DNA of 64,000 nucleotides from Thioalkalivibrio sp. ALE14 (GTDB taxonomy: Bacteria; Pseudomonadota; Gammaproteobacteria; Ectothiorhodospirales; Ectothiorhodospiraceae): positions 62,001 to 126,000 of the forward strand of contig NZ_AQXY01000026.1 in assembly GCF_000376845.1 (NCBI RefSeq), in the 5' to 3' direction. The position numbers were made by a program, and so were the translations under genes. Numbering within the stretch: position 1 is the first letter of the stretch; each line of letters opens with the position of its first letter. Shown here piece after piece: positions 1 to 8,080 of the stretch. The notes below the pieces were generated by a model. That model searched no databases and was not told the DNA's origin. It saw only the letters and a program-made list of their open reading frames with translations.

Positions 1-117
1 CGGTGTAACCCCGGGCCGACGAACGGGCTACTAACGGTGCGCCCGGGCCGCGGCCGGAAGCGGCAGGTGCCTGAGGTATGATCGAGCCGTCAGATTCCGA
101 TACCCCCGGGCGCCGAG

Positions 118-1719
118 ATGTCCTTTCTCCTGCACGATTCCGTATGGATGCAAGCCGAACGTGCGGCGGCCGCTCCGGCCCTGCGTCATCGGGATACCGT
201 GGAGGACTACGCGATGCTGGCGGCCAATATCGGCCATGCGGCGGCGCGCCTGCTGGCTTGTGGCCTGGAGCGCCAGGAACGCGTGGCGGTCTATCTGGAC
301 AAGCGTCCGGAGACGGTGCATGCCCTGTTCGGTGCTGCCCGAGCCGGCGGGGTCTTCGTGCCGGTCAATCCGTTGCTCAAGGCCGAGCAGGTGGCGCACA
401 TCCTGCGCGACTGCAATGTGCGCATCCTTGTGACCTCCACGGATCGGTTGTCGGCACTGCGTGCGGCACTCGCCGGGTGCCCCGATCTGCATACGGTGCT
501 GGTGGTGGGCCCGGAGCCGAGCCAGGACTCGGGCGATGCCGAGGTCGGGCATGTCCGAGTGGATGCCTGGGATGCCGCGCCGGATCGCGATGGAGTGACC
601 GGGCACCGGGTGATCGATACTGACATGGCCGCGATCCTCTACACCTCCGGGAGTACCGGCCGCCCCAAGGGGGTCGTGCTCTCGCACCGCAACATGGTTG
701 CGGGCGCACAGAGTGTGTCGACCTATCTGGAGAATCGGCCGGACGATCGAATCCTCGCCGTGCTGCCGTTCAGCTTCGACTACGGACTGAGCCAGCTGAC
801 CACCGCCTTCCGGACCGGAGCCGAGGCCGTATTGCTGACCTATCTGCTGCCGCGCGATGTGGTCCGGGCGGTGGCGCGCTACGGCATCACGGGTTTGGCG
901 GCCGTCCCGCCGCTCTGGATTCAGCTTGCGCGTCTTGACTGGCCGGAGGAGGCGCAGCATTCCTTGCGCTATCTCACCAACTCCGGCGGTGCGATGCCGA
1001 AGGAGACGCTGGCCGCACTGCGCGAGCGCCTTCCGCGCACCGATTGCTACCTGATGTACGGTCTGACCGAGGCATTTCGTTCCACCTATCTGCCGCCCGA
1101 GGAGCTCGACAGGCGCCCCGGCTCCATGGGCCGGGCAATCCCCAATGCGGAGATCCAGGTGGTGCGCGAGGACGGCACCCCCTGCGCCCCCGGCGAGCCG
1201 GGCGAACTGGTCCATCGCGGCGCCCTGGTCGCCATGGGGTACTGGAACGACCCGGAGCGCACGGCGGGGCGTTTCCGTCCCGCGCCGGGCCAGCCGTCCG
1301 GTGTCTCATTGCCCGAGGTCGCGGTTTGGTCCGGCGACACCGTGCGCATGGACGAGGACGGTTTTCTGTATTTCGTGGGCCGCCGCGACGAGATGATCAA
1401 GACCTCGGGGTACCGCGTGAGTCCCAACGAGGTGGAAGAGGCGGTCTATGCGACGGGGTTGGTGGCGGAAGCCGCGGCGCTGGGGGTGGAGCACCCGGAT
1501 CTGGGTCAGGCCATCGTGCTGGCGGCCCTGCCCCAGGCCCCGGGCTTGAGTGAGGGCGACTTGCTCAACGCCCTTCGTCCCCATCTGCCGGGCTTCATGC
1601 TGCCGGCGCACGTGGGGCTGCGCACCGAGCCGCTGCCGCGTAACGCCAACGGCAAGATCGACCGCAAGGCGCTTGCTGAAGAATTCGGCGATCTGTTTCG
1701 GGAGGGGGTGCCGGCATGA
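118..1719 (+). CDS. AMP-forming acyl-CoA ligase, exosortase A system-associated
   Basis: This 533-residue ANL-superfamily enzyme should activate a carboxylic acid with ATP to an acyl-adenylate and pass it to CoA. The adenylation P-loop YTSGSTGRPKGVV lies near residues 174-186. The C-terminal hinge and lysine region reads SGDTVRMDEDGFLYFVGR and then NGKIDRK near residue 513. Length is normal for the family. The assignment to the exosortase A-associated subfamily rests on context: the next gene is the matching PLP decarboxylase, starting 4 bp before this stop, and acyltransferases follow. In exosortase A exopolysaccharide loci the ligase-decarboxylase pair probably supplies an acyl or amino substituent, but the substrate is unknown. 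The ATG has only a weak purine-rich stretch upstream. Confidence 0.9.
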   Translation: MSFLLHDSVWMQAERAAAAPALRHRDTVEDYAMLAANIGHAAARLLACGLERQERVAVYLDKRPETVHALFGAARAGGVFVPVNPLLKAEQVAHILRDCNVRILVTSTDRLSALRAALAGCPDLHTVLVVGPEPSQDSGDAEVGHVRVDAWDAAPDRDGVTGHRVIDTDMAAILYTSGSTGRPKGVVLSHRNMVAGAQSVSTYLENRPDDRILAVLPFSFDYGLSQLTTAFRTGAEAVLLTYLLPRDVVRAVARYGITGLAAVPPLWIQLARLDWPEEAQHSLRYLTNSGGAMPKETLAALRERLPRTDCYLMYGLTEAFRSTYLPPEELDRRPGSMGRAIPNAEIQVVREDGTPCAPGEPGELVHRGALVAMGYWNDPERTAGRFRPAPGQPSGVSLPEVAVWSGDTVRMDEDGFLYFVGRRDEMIKTSGYRVSPNEVEEAVYATGLVAEAAALGVEHPDLGQAIVLAALPQAPGLSEGDLLNALRPHLPGFMLPAHVGLRTEPLPRNANGKIDRKALAEEFGDLFREGVPA

Positions 1720-2951
1720 ACGATAGCCGTCCCGGTCACAGCGCGATGGAGCAGTTCACGACAGTGGACGACTGTCTGCAGATCGGCGGTATTTCGCTGC
1801 CCGATCTGGCCGCGCGTGTCGGCCAGACCCCCTTTTATGCCTACGACCGTGCCGTGATGAGGCGCCGGGTCGAGCACCTGCGCAGCAACCTGCCGGACGG
1901 CCTCTCCCTCCATTACGCGATCAAGGCCAACCCGATGCCGGCTGTGGTGCAGCATATGGCGGGTCTGGTGGACGGGCTCGACGTGGCCTCGCAGCGGGAG
2001 ATGCAGGTGGCTCTGGATACGGGCACTGCGCCGGACGAGATCAGCTTTGCCGGGCCGGGCAAGTCGGTGCCGGAGCTGGAGGCGGCGGTAGCGTCCGGCA
2101 TCACGATCAACCTGGAGTCGGAGACGGAACTGGAGCGCCTCGGATTGATCGCCGAACGCACGGGCCGGTTGCCGCAGGTGGCCGTCCGCGTGAACCCGGA
2201 TTTCGAGCTGAAGAGCTCCGGTATGCGCATGAGTGGTGGGCCGAAGGCCTTCGGCGTCGATGCCGAACGGGTCCCCGATCTGCTGGCCCGTATTGGCGAA
2301 CTGGGGCTGCACTTCCGGGGCTTTCACATCTTCTCGGGTTCCCAGAACCTGCGACCCGAAACGCTGGTCGAGGCGCAAGGGCAGACGTTCGAGCTTGCCC
2401 TGCGCCTGGCCGAATCCGCGCCGGGGCCGGTCGAGATGCTGAATATCGGCGGCGGCTTCGGTATCCCCTATTTCCCGGGTGACCCGTCGCTGGATCTCGG
2501 CCCCATCGCGGAACACCTGGCGGAGCGCTTGCCGGCGGTACGGGATGCGCTTCCGGACGCGGAGATTATTCTCGAACTGGGGCGCTACCTGGTGGGCGAG
2601 GCGGGTATCTATGTGGCCGAGGTACTGGACCGCAAGGAGTCGCGCGGCCAGGTTTTTCTTGTCACTAATGGCGGCCTGCACCACCACCTGGCTGCATCCG
2701 GCAACTTTGGCCAGGTGATTCGCAAGAATTATCCGGTGGTGGTGGGCAATCGCGTGCAAGGCACCGAACGCGAGGTCGTGAACGTGGTGGGCCCGCTGTG
2801 CACGCCGCTGGACGTACTGGCCCAGCAGATGGAGCTGGCCCGCGCCGACGTGGGGGATCTGGTCGTGGTCTTCCAGTCGGGTGCCTACGGCTATACCGCC
2901 AGCCCGACGCGCTTCCTGAGTCATCCGGAACCGGGGGAGATCCTGGTGTGA
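1716..2951 (+). CDS. PLP-dependent decarboxylase, exosortase A system-associated
   Basis: This 411-residue protein belongs to the Orn/DAP/Arg decarboxylase group 2 (alanine-racemase-like barrel) fold. The PLP lysine is in HYAIKANP near residue 70, and the glycine-rich phosphate-binding stretch NIGGGFGIPYF is near residue 244. The C-terminal cysteine region GPLCTPLDVL, near residue 352, matches the catalytic-domain contact seen in DAP decarboxylases. Start ATG overlaps the ligase stop by 4 bp (ATGA), so the two are translationally coupled. The exosortase-associated branch is distinct from lysA. Its substrate is not established; it may make an amine or amino-acid precursor that the preceding ligase or following GNAT proteins use. 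Confidence 0.9.
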   Translation: MNDSRPGHSAMEQFTTVDDCLQIGGISLPDLAARVGQTPFYAYDRAVMRRRVEHLRSNLPDGLSLHYAIKANPMPAVVQHMAGLVDGLDVASQREMQVALDTGTAPDEISFAGPGKSVPELEAAVASGITINLESETELERLGLIAERTGRLPQVAVRVNPDFELKSSGMRMSGGPKAFGVDAERVPDLLARIGELGLHFRGFHIFSGSQNLRPETLVEAQGQTFELALRLAESAPGPVEMLNIGGGFGIPYFPGDPSLDLGPIAEHLAERLPAVRDALPDAEIILELGRYLVGEAGIYVAEVLDRKESRGQVFLVTNGGLHHHLAASGNFGQVIRKNYPVVVGNRVQGTEREVVNVVGPLCTPLDVLAQQMELARADVGDLVVVFQSGAYGYTASPTRFLSHPEPGEILV

Positions 2952-3916
2952 ACGGCGCCGTTGCCGCACCTGCTGAGCCCCCGGCATTGCCGCTGGCGCG
3001 GCAGACGGTGTATCTGCCCTTCCGCTTCGGGTATCGCACACTGGCGGAGCCGGTGCGCACGATGCAGGTGCTGCAGCTCCCGTTTACGCACATCCGGCCG
3101 GAGCATGCGGAGCAAGTGTTGGCGGCCGCACCGGACGAGGACTGCCTGATCCGCTCCATGCCGGTGGAGGCGCCTCTGCCTCGTGTCTCGCGGTTTCGGG
3201 GGCGGTTGCGCTTCGTGCCCCGGCAGTACCAGCGCCACTTCATTGACCTGACTACCGGGTGGGAGGCCTATCAGTCGCGTTTCTCCTCGAAGTCGAGGTC
3301 GAGCATGCGCCGCAAGGTTCGCAAGCTGGCGGAGGCCTCCGATGGCACCGTGGACTGGCGGCAATACGATACGCCGGAGGGGATCCAGGAGTTTCACCGC
3401 CTGGCCCGCGAGGTCTCGGCCCGCACCTACCAGGAGCGATTGCTGGACGCCGGTCTGCCGGGCGGCAAGGGATTCGTCAAGCAGCTGTTGGAACGCGCTC
3501 GCGAGGGGCGGGTGCGGGGCTACCTGCTGTTCCTGGATGGGCAGCCCATTGCTTATCTGTACTGCCCAATTGACGACGGCATCCTGCGCTATGCCTTCCT
3601 CGGGTACTTGCAGGAGTACTCGGACCTGTCGCCCGGGACGGTCTTGCAGTGGCTGGTGCTGGAGGCATTGTTCCTTGAGGGGCGCTTTGCCCTTTTCGAT
3701 TTCAGTCCGGGTGAGGGGGCGCACAAGTCGCTTTTCGGGAAGGACTCCCGCTATTGCGCCGACGTGTACCTGTTGCGCCCGTCCTGGCGCAACCGGGCGC
3801 TTGTGTACTCGCATCTGGCGGTGACGGACCTGTCGCGTTTCGCCAGCGCTGTCCTGAGTCGTCTTCGGCTCAAGGGGCGGGCCAAGCGTCGCGCCCGGGC
3901 GACCGCGACAGGCTGA
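2948..3916 (+). CDS. GNAT-fold acyltransferase (BioF2-like / FemAB-type), paralogue 1
   Basis: The 322-residue protein starts at a GTG that overlaps the decarboxylase stop by 4 bp (GTGTGA), which fits this operon better than the earlier in-frame ATG at 2798 inside the decarboxylase. It has the BioF2-like acetyltransferase domain in its C-terminal half, with VSARTYQERLL near residue 157 and FDFSPGEGAHKSLFG near residue 253. The block around VSARTYQ matches the protein encoded at 4567-5730, so the two are paralogues. Family members transfer acyl or aminoacyl groups. Here an exopolysaccharide-modifying role is inferred from the neighbours only. The basic C-terminus (KGRAKRRARATATG) is unusual but may be disordered. 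Confidence 0.8.
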   Translation: MNGAVAAPAEPPALPLARQTVYLPFRFGYRTLAEPVRTMQVLQLPFTHIRPEHAEQVLAAAPDEDCLIRSMPVEAPLPRVSRFRGRLRFVPRQYQRHFIDLTTGWEAYQSRFSSKSRSSMRRKVRKLAEASDGTVDWRQYDTPEGIQEFHRLAREVSARTYQERLLDAGLPGGKGFVKQLLERAREGRVRGYLLFLDGQPIAYLYCPIDDGILRYAFLGYLQEYSDLSPGTVLQWLVLEALFLEGRFALFDFSPGEGAHKSLFGKDSRYCADVYLLRPSWRNRALVYSHLAVTDLSRFASAVLSRLRLKGRAKRRARATATG

Positions 3917-3929
3917 GAGGTAATCGCTC

Positions 3930-4604
3930 GTGCGCCGACTGCGCCTGTCACCGATGACGTTCGAGGCGTCCACCCTGTGGTTGCTGAAACGGCTGACCGG
4001 TATCCAGGTTCACTGGCTTTACGAACTGCGAGCGGACGCCACGGGCAACGGTAACTCGCACGGCGGGTCAACCGACGTGGGTTATCACCAGTTTCGTGAT
4101 GTGGTCGCCTTCGACGGTCTGCCCGAGGATCAGGCCCAGGTGATTGCGGGGCACACCGGTCGGTCACCCCGGCGCTTGTTGCGCGAGGGCGGTCGCATCC
4201 ACGCCATGGAGATGGGTGGCCGGATCGTGTCGCAGCTGAATGTGCAATTCGGCGCGTTCGATGTCTCGACGCCGATTCCGTTGCGGTTCTCCCTGCCAGA
4301 CGACGCCTTCTTCGTCTCCTTCCTGTACACGCCGGATGCCGAGCGCGGCCATGGGTATGCCCAGGCATTGTTGCGGCATGCCTGTGGGGCGCTGTTTCGG
4401 GAAGGCTACGGGCGCGCGTACTGCCATATCCGCTCCACCAACATTGCCTCTCGCCGGGCATTCCGGCGCGCAGGTTGGCGGCCGGTGGGAATCATTGTCG
4501 CGACCATGTCCGGACGTCTTGTCGCCACCCCCGGTACCCGCCGGCGGGGGTTCGGCGTCACGCGCCTCAAACCCGCCGCAGAACCCTCCGGATCCGGTCC
4601 TTGA
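3930..4604 (+). CDS. GNAT family N-acetyltransferase
   Basis: This 224-residue protein carries a GNAT core in its middle to C-terminal part: a beta-4 strand FFVSFLYTPDAERGHGYAQALLR segment (broken here as FFVSFLYTP, then AERGHGYAQAL) resembles motif A, and the tail ISCRA-like step ISTNIASRRAFRRAG reads as IRSTNIASRRAFRRAG. GTG at 3930 is chosen because GAGAGG lies nine bases upstream; ATG at 3954 is an alternative. It follows the BioF2-like gene by 13 bp and is probably co-transcribed. Its 3' end overlaps the convergent gene at 4567 by 38 bp. Substrate unknown; N- or O-acetylation of the exopolysaccharide or its precursors is an inference. Confidence 0.72.
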   Translation: MRRLRLSPMTFEASTLWLLKRLTGIQVHWLYELRADATGNGNSHGGSTDVGYHQFRDVVAFDGLPEDQAQVIAGHTGRSPRRLLREGGRIHAMEMGGRIVSQLNVQFGAFDVSTPIPLRFSLPDDAFFVSFLYTPDAERGHGYAQALLRHACGALFREGYGRAYCHIRSTNIASRRAFRRAGWRPVGIIVATMSGRLVATPGTRRRGFGVTRLKPAAEPSGSGP

Positions 4605-5730
4605 ATTTCAGGCGTGCGGCGAGCGCAGAGAGGGCGTCAGAGAACCTGTTGAAGCTGCCCAGTGAGGTGTAGAGGAGGGTCCCCCGCAGGTTTCGTGGGA
4701 ACAGGTAGAACTTGCCTTCGCGGCGCGACTGATTCGCGAGTTTGCGTTTCGCCGCGTTGTCCCCGTGTAGCATGTCGATTCGCTGGACGGTCGGCGACAG
4801 CGAACAGAGGTCCCGGAGTGTCCGAGCCTGCAGCACAATGCCCGGGTGCCATTCAGACCAGTCCGGGTCGTAGCCGATGTGGTGGCTGAAATAGGTCCCC
4901 TGGAAGACGAAACCGACTCGCCAGGCGACCAGCTTCTGGTCGACAAACAGGCCGTAACATCGCGCATAGCCGCGTTCGGCGGCGGCCTGCAACATTCGCT
5001 CAATCCAGTGCCCCCGTTTTACCCCCAGTCCAAGCAGACGGCTCTGGTAGGTGCGTGCGGATACGGGCTCGACGGAATCGAGGAACGCCGTGATCTCTTC
5101 CGGTCCGGAGAAGACGTCCAGGCGTGCTCCCTGGCCGAAGGCATCGTTGAATCGCCGCTCACTGCGTCGGATGTCCTGACGGGCCTTGCGTGGCAACGAG
5201 CCGAGATACTCATCGAAGGTTTCTGGCAGGTCCACCAGTCGGCGCGTGTCGGTCTCGCCGCTTTGCAGCACGTGGTAACGGCGGCGAAGATCGGCCGATT
5301 GCAGCGCCTGCCAGAGAGGTTCGCCTTCGACCACACCGATCAGGAAGACCACGCTGCGGTGGTCCAGGAGGCCCCTCAACTCGCCGAGGATGGCGACCAG
5401 GTCATTCTGTGACCAGTCGGGCAGGTTGCCGGTGAGTACATGGCGGCGGATCTCGATGCGCCGCAGGGCCATGCCACCGAGGACGAAGCTGAGGGCCCCG
5501 TCGTGGACATAGATGGGTAACTGGCGGGAGTCCCGCTCGGCCAGCAGCACGCTGCCGTGGCCGGGGTGCCGTATGGCGAGCAGCCACTCCGGGTCATGCT
5601 CCATCATCGTGCCCGGCGCCGGGGGCGTGAAGGTCTCGCCCGGCGAGGCCTGGCGCAGGACCCAGTTCGCTGTGCGGGCACGATCGTTCTGGTGGGTCGC
5701 CGTGGCGCTGGGGGAGCGGGCCATGCTCAC
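4567..5730 (-). CDS. GNAT-fold acyltransferase (BioF2-like / FemAB-type), paralogue 2
   Basis: This 387-residue protein is a diverged paralogue of the one at 2948-3916: both contain VSARTYQxRLL, a turn of LFVDQKLVAW type, and a HPGIVLQ/SPGTVLQ helix before the last third. A DUF-like N-terminal GNAT half (residues 1-150) precedes the BioF2-like domain (about 165-330). GTG at 5730 overlaps the upstream deacetylase stop by 4 bp; ATG at 5724 is equally possible. It is therefore co-transcribed with the deacetylase at 5727-6722. In exosortase A loci such proteins are frequent, and they are presumed to decorate the polymer or lipid-linked precursor. Its stop lies 38 bp inside the end of the convergent GNAT gene. 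Confidence 0.8.
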   Translation of the reverse strand: MSMARSPSATATHQNDRARTANWVLRQASPGETFTPPAPGTMMEHDPEWLLAIRHPGHGSVLLAERDSRQLPIYVHDGALSFVLGGMALRRIEIRRHVLTGNLPDWSQNDLVAILGELRGLLDHRSVVFLIGVVEGEPLWQALQSADLRRRYHVLQSGETDTRRLVDLPETFDEYLGSLPRKARQDIRRSERRFNDAFGQGARLDVFSGPEEITAFLDSVEPVSARTYQSRLLGLGVKRGHWIERMLQAAAERGYARCYGLFVDQKLVAWRVGFVFQGTYFSHHIGYDPDWSEWHPGIVLQARTLRDLCSLSPTVQRIDMLHGDNAAKRKLANQSRREGKFYLFPRNLRGTLLYTSLGSFNRFSDALSALAARLKFKDRIRRVLRRV

Positions 5731-6722
5731 ACCCCGACCGAGGCGTGGTTGAGGCGGTTGACGAGGATGCGCCCCAGAGCCCGGTAGGCGGGGACATCGA
5801 GCGTGTCTTCATGCGGGGCCGCCGGCTCGTTTCCGAGTGTGCTCATGCAGGCCGCCTCCAGACCGGGCTCTTCCGCGACGAATGCGCACAGCCGTTCCAG
5901 GCGGTGGCGATTGACGTGGTCGAGCTTTGGTGGTCGTGCCGCGCTCCCCTGATGCTTTACGAACTCGAACGGGTGGGTCAGGACCACGACATCCGAAACC
6001 CCCTGCGCGCGGGCCTTTTTGAGGACGGTTCGGGTCTCCGGCCAGGAGCAGCCCGTGACCGTGAGGGTCTTGTAGTGGCGCCGGCCCGGGAGGCGCAAGT
6101 CCGCATACGTCGTCACGGGAAACTCGCGGACTCCGTCGATATCGTGATGTCCGGCGAACAACTGTAGCTCCCGTTCGTGCGGACGGTAGATTGCCAGGCC
6201 GATGTTCGAGGCGATCGTCATGCCACAGCGGCGCATCGCCGCGTACACGCCAAGCCCGACCTTGAGCCCGCCGGTACGCAGAACCTTGGGCGTGGGAAGG
6301 CCCCAGCGGTTGAAAGTTTCCTGACCCATCCCGATAAGGCGAACCTGCTCGTTCTCGCTGCGGCGGGTGATGTCATCGTTCGGCGGATTCGTCTGCAGCT
6401 GTTGAGACCAGTTCGGCTGTTCGAAGTATGTCCAGCACGGGTGCAGGTGGAGTTGCACGTCATGCCCGCGCGCCGCGATCTCGCGTGCGATGCCCCCCAT
6501 TGGCTCGTCCCCGAAATAGCAGGTGTTCAGGGCCTCGACAAAGAAGGTGCCGCGGATGCCGTGCTGTTCCAGGGTCTCCATCAGGTAACCCAGCCCCTCC
6601 GAGCGACCATGGCGCTCGCAGTAAACGGACGAAGCGCCGACCGGTCGCCGGTTCTCCGGATCGGCAAAGGTCCCCCCAATACTAAACTCCGTATCGACGG
6701 TGATATGGACTCGAGTGGTCAT
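5727..6722 (-). CDS. Polysaccharide deacetylase-like protein (WalW-type)
   Basis: The 331-residue protein has the N-terminal HITVDTEFSIGG stretch, whose Asp is the usual catalytic/metal residue of NodB-fold deacetylases, and a metal-binding HDVQLHLHPCW motif near residue 100. The fold would remove N- or O-acetyl groups from a sugar polymer or lipid-linked sugar. The ATG at 6722 is preferred over the longer frame to 6809, because the extra 29 residues are not conserved in style and overlap AT-rich intergenic DNA. It is followed by the acyltransferase at 5730 with a 4 bp overlap. WalW was named from a related polysaccharide locus. No signal peptide is visible, so the enzyme is probably cytoplasmic. 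Confidence 0.78.
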   Translation of the reverse strand: MTTRVHITVDTEFSIGGTFADPENRRPVGASSVYCERHGRSEGLGYLMETLEQHGIRGTFFVEALNTCYFGDEPMGGIAREIAARGHDVQLHLHPCWTYFEQPNWSQQLQTNPPNDDITRRSENEQVRLIGMGQETFNRWGLPTPKVLRTGGLKVGLGVYAAMRRCGMTIASNIGLAIYRPHERELQLFAGHHDIDGVREFPVTTYADLRLPGRRHYKTLTVTGCSWPETRTVLKKARAQGVSDVVVLTHPFEFVKHQGSAARPPKLDHVNRHRLERLCAFVAEEPGLEAACMSTLGNEPAAPHEDTLDVPAYRALGRILVNRLNHASVGV

Positions 6723-7058
6723 GTGGCGTCGAAACTCTCGGTTGCTCCTACACTTCGCGGCAAGCTGCAATAAAGGTGTCAGTCGTTCGGCGCAATACAT
6801 TGCAGGCATTGAGATGACGCCACTGAAGCTAATTCCTTGCCTATTGTGGCCAAAAAGCCATCGACCTTATCAGTCTTCACGCTATAATCGTTGATTGTCG
6901 TCTCACTGATACCATTTCCGGCTACGCGTCGAGCGTCCATGCGGAGCCTGTGCTAGTTCGCCCACCTTTGAAGATTTTCTAGGCCCTCCATGATCGCCCA
7001 CTTTCCTAGCCTTACCGTAGGCACGCCAATCCAACCACATCCCATTTTTACCCTTAAT
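6723..7058. other. 336 bp AT-rich intergenic stretch
   Basis: No gene is supported here. The sequence changes from the GC-rich style of the flanking deacetylase to clearly AT-rich. A perfect TATAAT hexamer occurs on the plus strand at 6883-6888, but there is no good -35 box and no plus-strand gene downstream. The promoter of the deacetylase at 6722 is expected on the minus strand in this stretch, but I could not pick it out. Confidence 0.5.
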
Positions 7059-7757
7059 CTAATATACAACAATGTCATCCTTCTTCGAGGATGCTCTTGA
7101 CCTAATTTCAGCTAAAGGATACCTCTCATGCGGCGCTTGCAACCGGTAGAAGCGTGTATAGCCAAAACCACTGAGAAAATCCATAAACGAATCTGCAGAT
7201 GTTCCGGCCGCCTCTATTGCCCCCGCATTCATTTCCATTAAGATAAAGGGGTGGTACCGCGCGATGGTCTCCCTTGCTCCGGCAAGGGCATCCATCTCGG
7301 ATCCTTCGACGTCTATCTTCAATAATACGTTGCCCGGTAGATCGAAACCTTCGAGCGCCGAGTCAAGCTTCACCAGCTTAATGTCCGAGCACTCTACTAA
7401 TTCGCCTTTGGTGTACCCCTTAAAGAGACTCGCACGGCCTGACGACCCTCTTGGTACAAATATCTGACGGCATTCTTCGGCGTTCCCGCAGGCGTATTGG
7501 AATACCTTCTCTTGGGCTAAGTCGTTTTCCGAAAGGGTCTTCTTTATCAGGTCCGCGAGTATTGGCTGCGGTTCAAACGCGACAACAAGGCCCGTTTTTC
7601 CAACTATCTCCGACGCCGCAAGGGAGAACGACCCGTGGTTGGCTCCCACGTCGATAAATGTGTCGCCAATTTTAAGCTCTCTTTTAAGGGGGCTTGACGG
7701 TGATAGAAGTTCTCTAAATCTCTCCCGGGACAGCGAGCATTCTTGGGTCTTCTGCAT
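7059..7757 (-). CDS. FkbM family methyltransferase, catalytic part
   Basis: This 232-residue reading frame contains the SAM-binding motif FIDVGANHGSFSL near residue 35, an acidic VAFEPQP strand end, the DVEGSEMDAL motif typical of FkbM proteins near residue 145, and a C-terminal MEMN strand. FkbM enzymes O-methylate sugars or antibiotics, so methylation of the exopolysaccharide is likely. ATG at 7757 (or TTG at 7781) gives a protein without the normal N-terminal region. That region is found in another frame just upstream (7714-7992), so the gene is probably frameshifted. Codon use is AT-richer than in neighbours outside 6.75-9.15 kb, suggesting acquisition by transfer. Confidence 0.75.
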   Translation of the reverse strand: MQKTQECSLSRERFRELLSPSSPLKRELKIGDTFIDVGANHGSFSLAASEIVGKTGLVVAFEPQPILADLIKKTLSENDLAQEKVFQYACGNAEECRQIFVPRGSSGRASLFKGYTKGELVECSDIKLVKLDSALEGFDLPGNVLLKIDVEGSEMDALAGARETIARYHPFILMEMNAGAIEAAGTSADSFMDFLSGFGYTRFYRLQAPHERYPLAEIRSRASSKKDDIVVY

Positions 7758-7992
7758 TGAGCCATACCTTAAGTTGACCAATTCTTAATGGGAATGATTT
7801 TCGGCCAAACATGCTCGATGCTAGATTAAAATGGAGGGGGCCTAGGTGGACATAGTGGGCTCCTAAAAGGCGCTGCCAACAAAAAAGTCTCAACATGATC
7901 TGAAAAGAGCGAGGGAGCTGTTCTGCTAGCTCATCGTCAAAGATCCAGCTTAGATTTCTGAAACCGTATAGCCAGCTGTCGTCCCCTTGCAT
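7714..7992 (-). pseudogene. Detached N-terminal part of the FkbM methyltransferase (apparent frameshift)
   Basis: This 92-codon frame begins at an ATG with AAGAGGG a few bases upstream and ends at a TAG about 7714. Its last residues, KVWLNAEDPRMLAVPGEI, look like the strand-turn that precedes the SAM domain in FkbM proteins. The other frame continues exactly there with FRELLSPSSPLKRELKIG and then the SAM motif. Removing one A, or adding two bases, in the GGGAGAGATTT stretch would join the two into a protein of about 310 residues, the usual family length. This may be a real mutation, a phase-variable site or a sequencing error; the sequence alone cannot decide. Confidence 0.6.
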
Positions 7993-8080
7993 ATCGCCCT
8001 CTTCTCTTGTCTAGTTATAAACCGATTTTGCGGCCCTAATGCGGGTCTTTATATGTACTAGGTATGAGGTTATGTTTCGC

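Noticed and set aside
6883-6888. Perfect TATAAT on the plus strand
   Set aside because: There is no acceptable -35 box 16-18 bases upstream and no plus-strand gene downstream; AT-rich DNA makes such hexamers common.
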